A stretch of 64,000 nucleotides of DNA from Streptomyces reniochalinae. GTDB lineage: Bacteria; Actinomycetota; Actinomycetes; Streptomycetales; Streptomycetaceae. This document shows, piece after piece, positions 62,247-64,000 of the stretch (its first letter is position 1; every line of letters begins with the position of its first letter). The stretch spans positions 124,001-188,000 of the forward strand of contig NZ_QOIM01000033.1 in NCBI RefSeq assembly GCF_003323735.1, in the 5' to 3' direction. The notes beneath the pieces are model-generated. The model worked only from the letters and a program-made list of their open reading frames with translations. It was not told the DNA's origin and did not search any database. A program made the position numbers and the translations under genes.

Positions 62247-63203
62247 TCACGGCCCGACGGGCGGCCGCTGGTCTCCCGTCGCGGAGCCGTCCCTCGCCCC
62301 GGTGGCTCCGGGAACCGGGACTGCCCGCGCCGCGCGTGCCATGACGCAGTCGAACTCGACGACCCGGCCCGTGGTCTCCTCACGCGTCACGGGATACATC
62401 CCGGTGATCCCGAAGCCGGCGTCCTCGTACGCGGCGAGGGCCTCGGCCATGCGCGGGCTGCCCTCGTACAGCCGCAGCGCGGCGACCTCGGACTGCATTC
62501 CGACGAACTCGCCGATGCGGTCCCCTGCGCCCGCGAAGACCTCCAGGTCGTAGCCCTGGGTGTCCATCTTCAGGAAGGGGCGCGGTGCGGCGAGGCCGTC
62601 CAGGGCCTCGTCCATGACGTCCTCCAGCCGCCGGATCCGCACCTGCGTGGTGGTGCCGGTGTCGGCGAACCGCTGGTAGCGCTGCCGCCCGTACGCGCTG
62701 GGCTCCAGCAGCGAGTTCATGGTCTTCCAGCCCAGATGGATGCTTGCGACCGACTCCTCGCGGCCCAGCCCGCAGGGGTGGACCTGCCAGTCCTCGTCCC
62801 GCTCGGCGATCTCGCGCAGTCGCTCCAGGGCTTCAGGGACCGGCTCGAAGGAGACGATCCTGCCCCGGTACCCGGCCCGCCACAGCTGGGTGCCATACTG
62901 CCCTTTGTTGGCCCCGACGTCGAAGACGCAGTCGACCTGGTAGTTGGCCAGCAGCCCGGCCACATGCCGGGCGCACAGGCTGCTCGCGGTCGCTTGCGGC
63001 AGGCCCCACGTGCCCGCCGGGGCGTGGGGCCGCTCAGCGGAGGTGCTCGTCCGCTCTCTGCCGACCAACCACGCTCCCGCTTCGGCCTTTCTCGCGGTGT
63101 AGCCGCCGCGCCGGGAGATCACAGCGGCTCCCGGGCCCAGGTCGAGAACTTGCACCCCGAGCCGGGGCAGCGCGGCAAGCACCTTCCTGAACAGCGTTGC
63201 CAT
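62247..63203 (-). CDS. FkbM-family SAM-dependent methyltransferase
   Basis: A 318-residue methyltransferase of the FkbM family (O-methylation of sugars or secondary metabolites). CVFDVGANKGQYGTQLWRAGY is SAM motif I, IVSFEPVPEALERLRE follows, then MNSLLEPS, LKMDTQGYDLEVFAGA and MQSEVAALRLYEGS. The N-terminal 85 residues include RGGYTARKAEAG and a non-conserved linker. The C-terminal 25 residues after CVMARAARAV look like read-through into non-coding DNA next to the DUF397 remnant. The acceptor is unknown; no glycan or biosynthetic cluster surrounds it, so transfer or a local rearrangement is possible. Confidence 0.9.
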   Translation of the reverse strand: MATLFRKVLAALPRLGVQVLDLGPGAAVISRRGGYTARKAEAGAWLVGRERTSTSAERPHAPAGTWGLPQATASSLCARHVAGLLANYQVDCVFDVGANKGQYGTQLWRAGYRGRIVSFEPVPEALERLREIAERDEDWQVHPCGLGREESVASIHLGWKTMNSLLEPSAYGRQRYQRFADTGTTTQVRIRRLEDVMDEALDGLAAPRPFLKMDTQGYDLEVFAGAGDRIGEFVGMQSEVAALRLYEGSPRMAEALAAYEDAGFGITGMYPVTREETTGRVVEFDCVMARAARAVPVPGATGARDGSATGDQRPPVGP

Positions 63204-63283
63204 GTTCAGACGCTACCTACGTCACTTTCGCCCCTGTCAATCTTCCGGCCCCACATCCCGTACCCCTCACTCGCATCGCCTGC

Positions 63284-63320
63284 CTCAGCCGTACCGCCCT
63301 GCACCGGTGGTACGGCTGAG
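63284..63320 (-). terminator. phoD terminator
   Basis: Perfect 12-bp stem CTCAGCCGTACC/GGTACGGCTGAG with a 13-base loop, about 60 bases past the stop of the phosphatase gene and before the FkbM gene. Confidence 0.75.
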
Positions 63321-63378
63321 ACGCGGCGGAGAGCCGCACCGCCGCAGAGGCTGCCTCAGACCTCCTCGGGGAGTTTCC

Positions 63379-64000
63379 TCACACCTCCCGCAGCCCCGGG
63401 CTGCCCACCTCGGTGACGAAGGAGGCGGCGGTGCCGACCGGCGCGCCGGGCTTCGTCACGGCGGCGACGGTACGGAAGTCGGCCCGCCCCTGGCGCTTGT
63501 CCAGCCGCACCGTCACATAGCCGCGGCGCCCGTTGTAGAACTTCATGTGCGGGTTGGCGCCCATGTAGGCGTCCCAGTTGCCGGGCTTGTCCTCGCCGTC
63601 CTTGCCGCTGGTGATGGAGGTGGCGACGATCTCGGTACCCAGCGTGCGCGAGTCCTGGTCCCCGAAGTCGCGCTTGATGTCGTAGGCGTATCCCTTGTGG
63701 ACGTCCCCGGTGAGCACCATCAGATTCTCGATCCCCGCCGACTCGGCGCCCGCCAGCAGCCGCGCGCGGGAGGCCGGATAGCCGTCCCAGGCGTCCATGC
63801 TGACCTTGTATCCGGGGCTGTCGTCGGTGCGGCGCTCGGAGAAGGTCACCTGTTGCGGCACCACGTTCCACAGGGTGTCCGAGGCCCGCCATCCGTCGAT
63901 CAGCCAGCGCTCCTGAGCGGCGCCGGTCATCGTGCGCGCCGGGTCCTCGGACTCGGGGCCCGGGCGCTGGGCGCCGTCACCGTAGGCTTGGTCCGAGCGG
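63379..64000 (-). CDS. PhoD-type alkaline phosphatase (5' part beyond the window)
   Basis: The C-terminal 206 residues of a calcium/iron-dependent PhoD-family phosphatase, a secreted enzyme releasing phosphate from esters. Visible are WNVVPQQVTFSER, SMDAWDGYPASRARLLAG, NLMVLTGDVHKGYAYDIK (metal-binding Asp and His) and GTEIVATSITSGKDG, then FYNGRRGYVTVRLDKRQGRADFRTV near the end. The N-terminal twin-Arg signal and the first metal motifs would lie to the right. PhoD genes in streptomycetes are often under PhoP control, which cannot be checked here. Confidence 0.92.
   Translation of the reverse strand, partial: RSDQAYGDGAQRPGPESEDPARTMTGAAQERWLIDGWRASDTLWNVVPQQVTFSERRTDDSPGYKVSMDAWDGYPASRARLLAGAESAGIENLMVLTGDVHKGYAYDIKRDFGDQDSRTLGTEIVATSITSGKDGEDKPGNWDAYMGANPHMKFYNGRRGYVTVRLDKRQGRADFRTVAAVTKPGAPVGTAASFVTEVGSPGLREV

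Overview
This 64 kb window is chromosomal DNA from a Streptomyces or a very close relative. G+C is very high and concentrated at third codon positions. Many genes start with GTG or TTG. It carries Streptomyces-type genes (nsdA, the Lys-tailed HU protein HupS, NdgR, two conservons, accB/accE), and the order from amtB back to urease matches, as I recall it, the S. coelicolor SCO5583-SCO5525 core region read backwards. There are no rRNA genes, insertion sequences, phage genes or CRISPR arrays.

Region by region. 1-8.2 kb: ammonium transporter amtB (cut by the left edge), the differentiation repressor nsdA, a small primase/polymerase-domain protein, ftsY, a luciferase-like oxidoreductase and the sugar permease glcP, whose promoter carries an operator-like dyad. 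8.4-24 kb: a mostly leftward housekeeping block with smc, a 67-residue coiled-coil protein, acylphosphatase, mutM, rnc, rpmF, a YceD/DUF177 protein, a DivIVA-like coiled-coil protein, coaD, rsmD, recG and a FakA/DAK2 protein; a secreted CAP-domain protein lies within it on the other strand. 24.3-37 kb: rpmB, thiD-thiL, an Lrp-type ligand-binding protein, a DUF3515 lipoprotein, ddl, plsC-gpsA, cofC, a cold-shock-like protein, hupS, leuC-leuD and the divergent regulator ndgR. 36.8-39.6 kb: two identical tRNA-Glu(CTC), tRNA-Gln(CTG), gltX and an overlapping FAH-family gene.

39.8-51 kb: two complete conservons lie head to tail (cvnA-B-C-D twice). Each encodes a membrane histidine-kinase-like sensor, a roadblock protein, a DUF742 protein and a Ras-like GTPase. 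Divergent from the second is a small gene of unknown function whose product carries the octapeptide ANPRRTTL near both ends. 52-54 kb: accB-accE, the acetyl-CoA carboxylase beta and epsilon subunits.

54-60 kb: a catabolic cluster with an NCS1 permease diverging from ureAB (fused)-ureC-aguA-tetR. The urease alpha subunit keeps the metal ligands but has a changed active-site flap, and no ureDEFG genes are nearby. 60-64 kb: citramalate synthase cimA, preceded by what looks like an isoleucine-codon leader peptide and an intrinsic terminator (an unreported-looking attenuator), then a truncated DUF397 gene, an FkbM methyltransferase and the end of a PhoD-type phosphatase cut by the right edge.

Most of the window is conserved chromosome core. 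The most promising less-described items are the cimA leader, the divergent urease/agmatine deiminase cluster, the twin-motif small protein beside the conservons, and the sequence homogenisation between the two cvnD genes.
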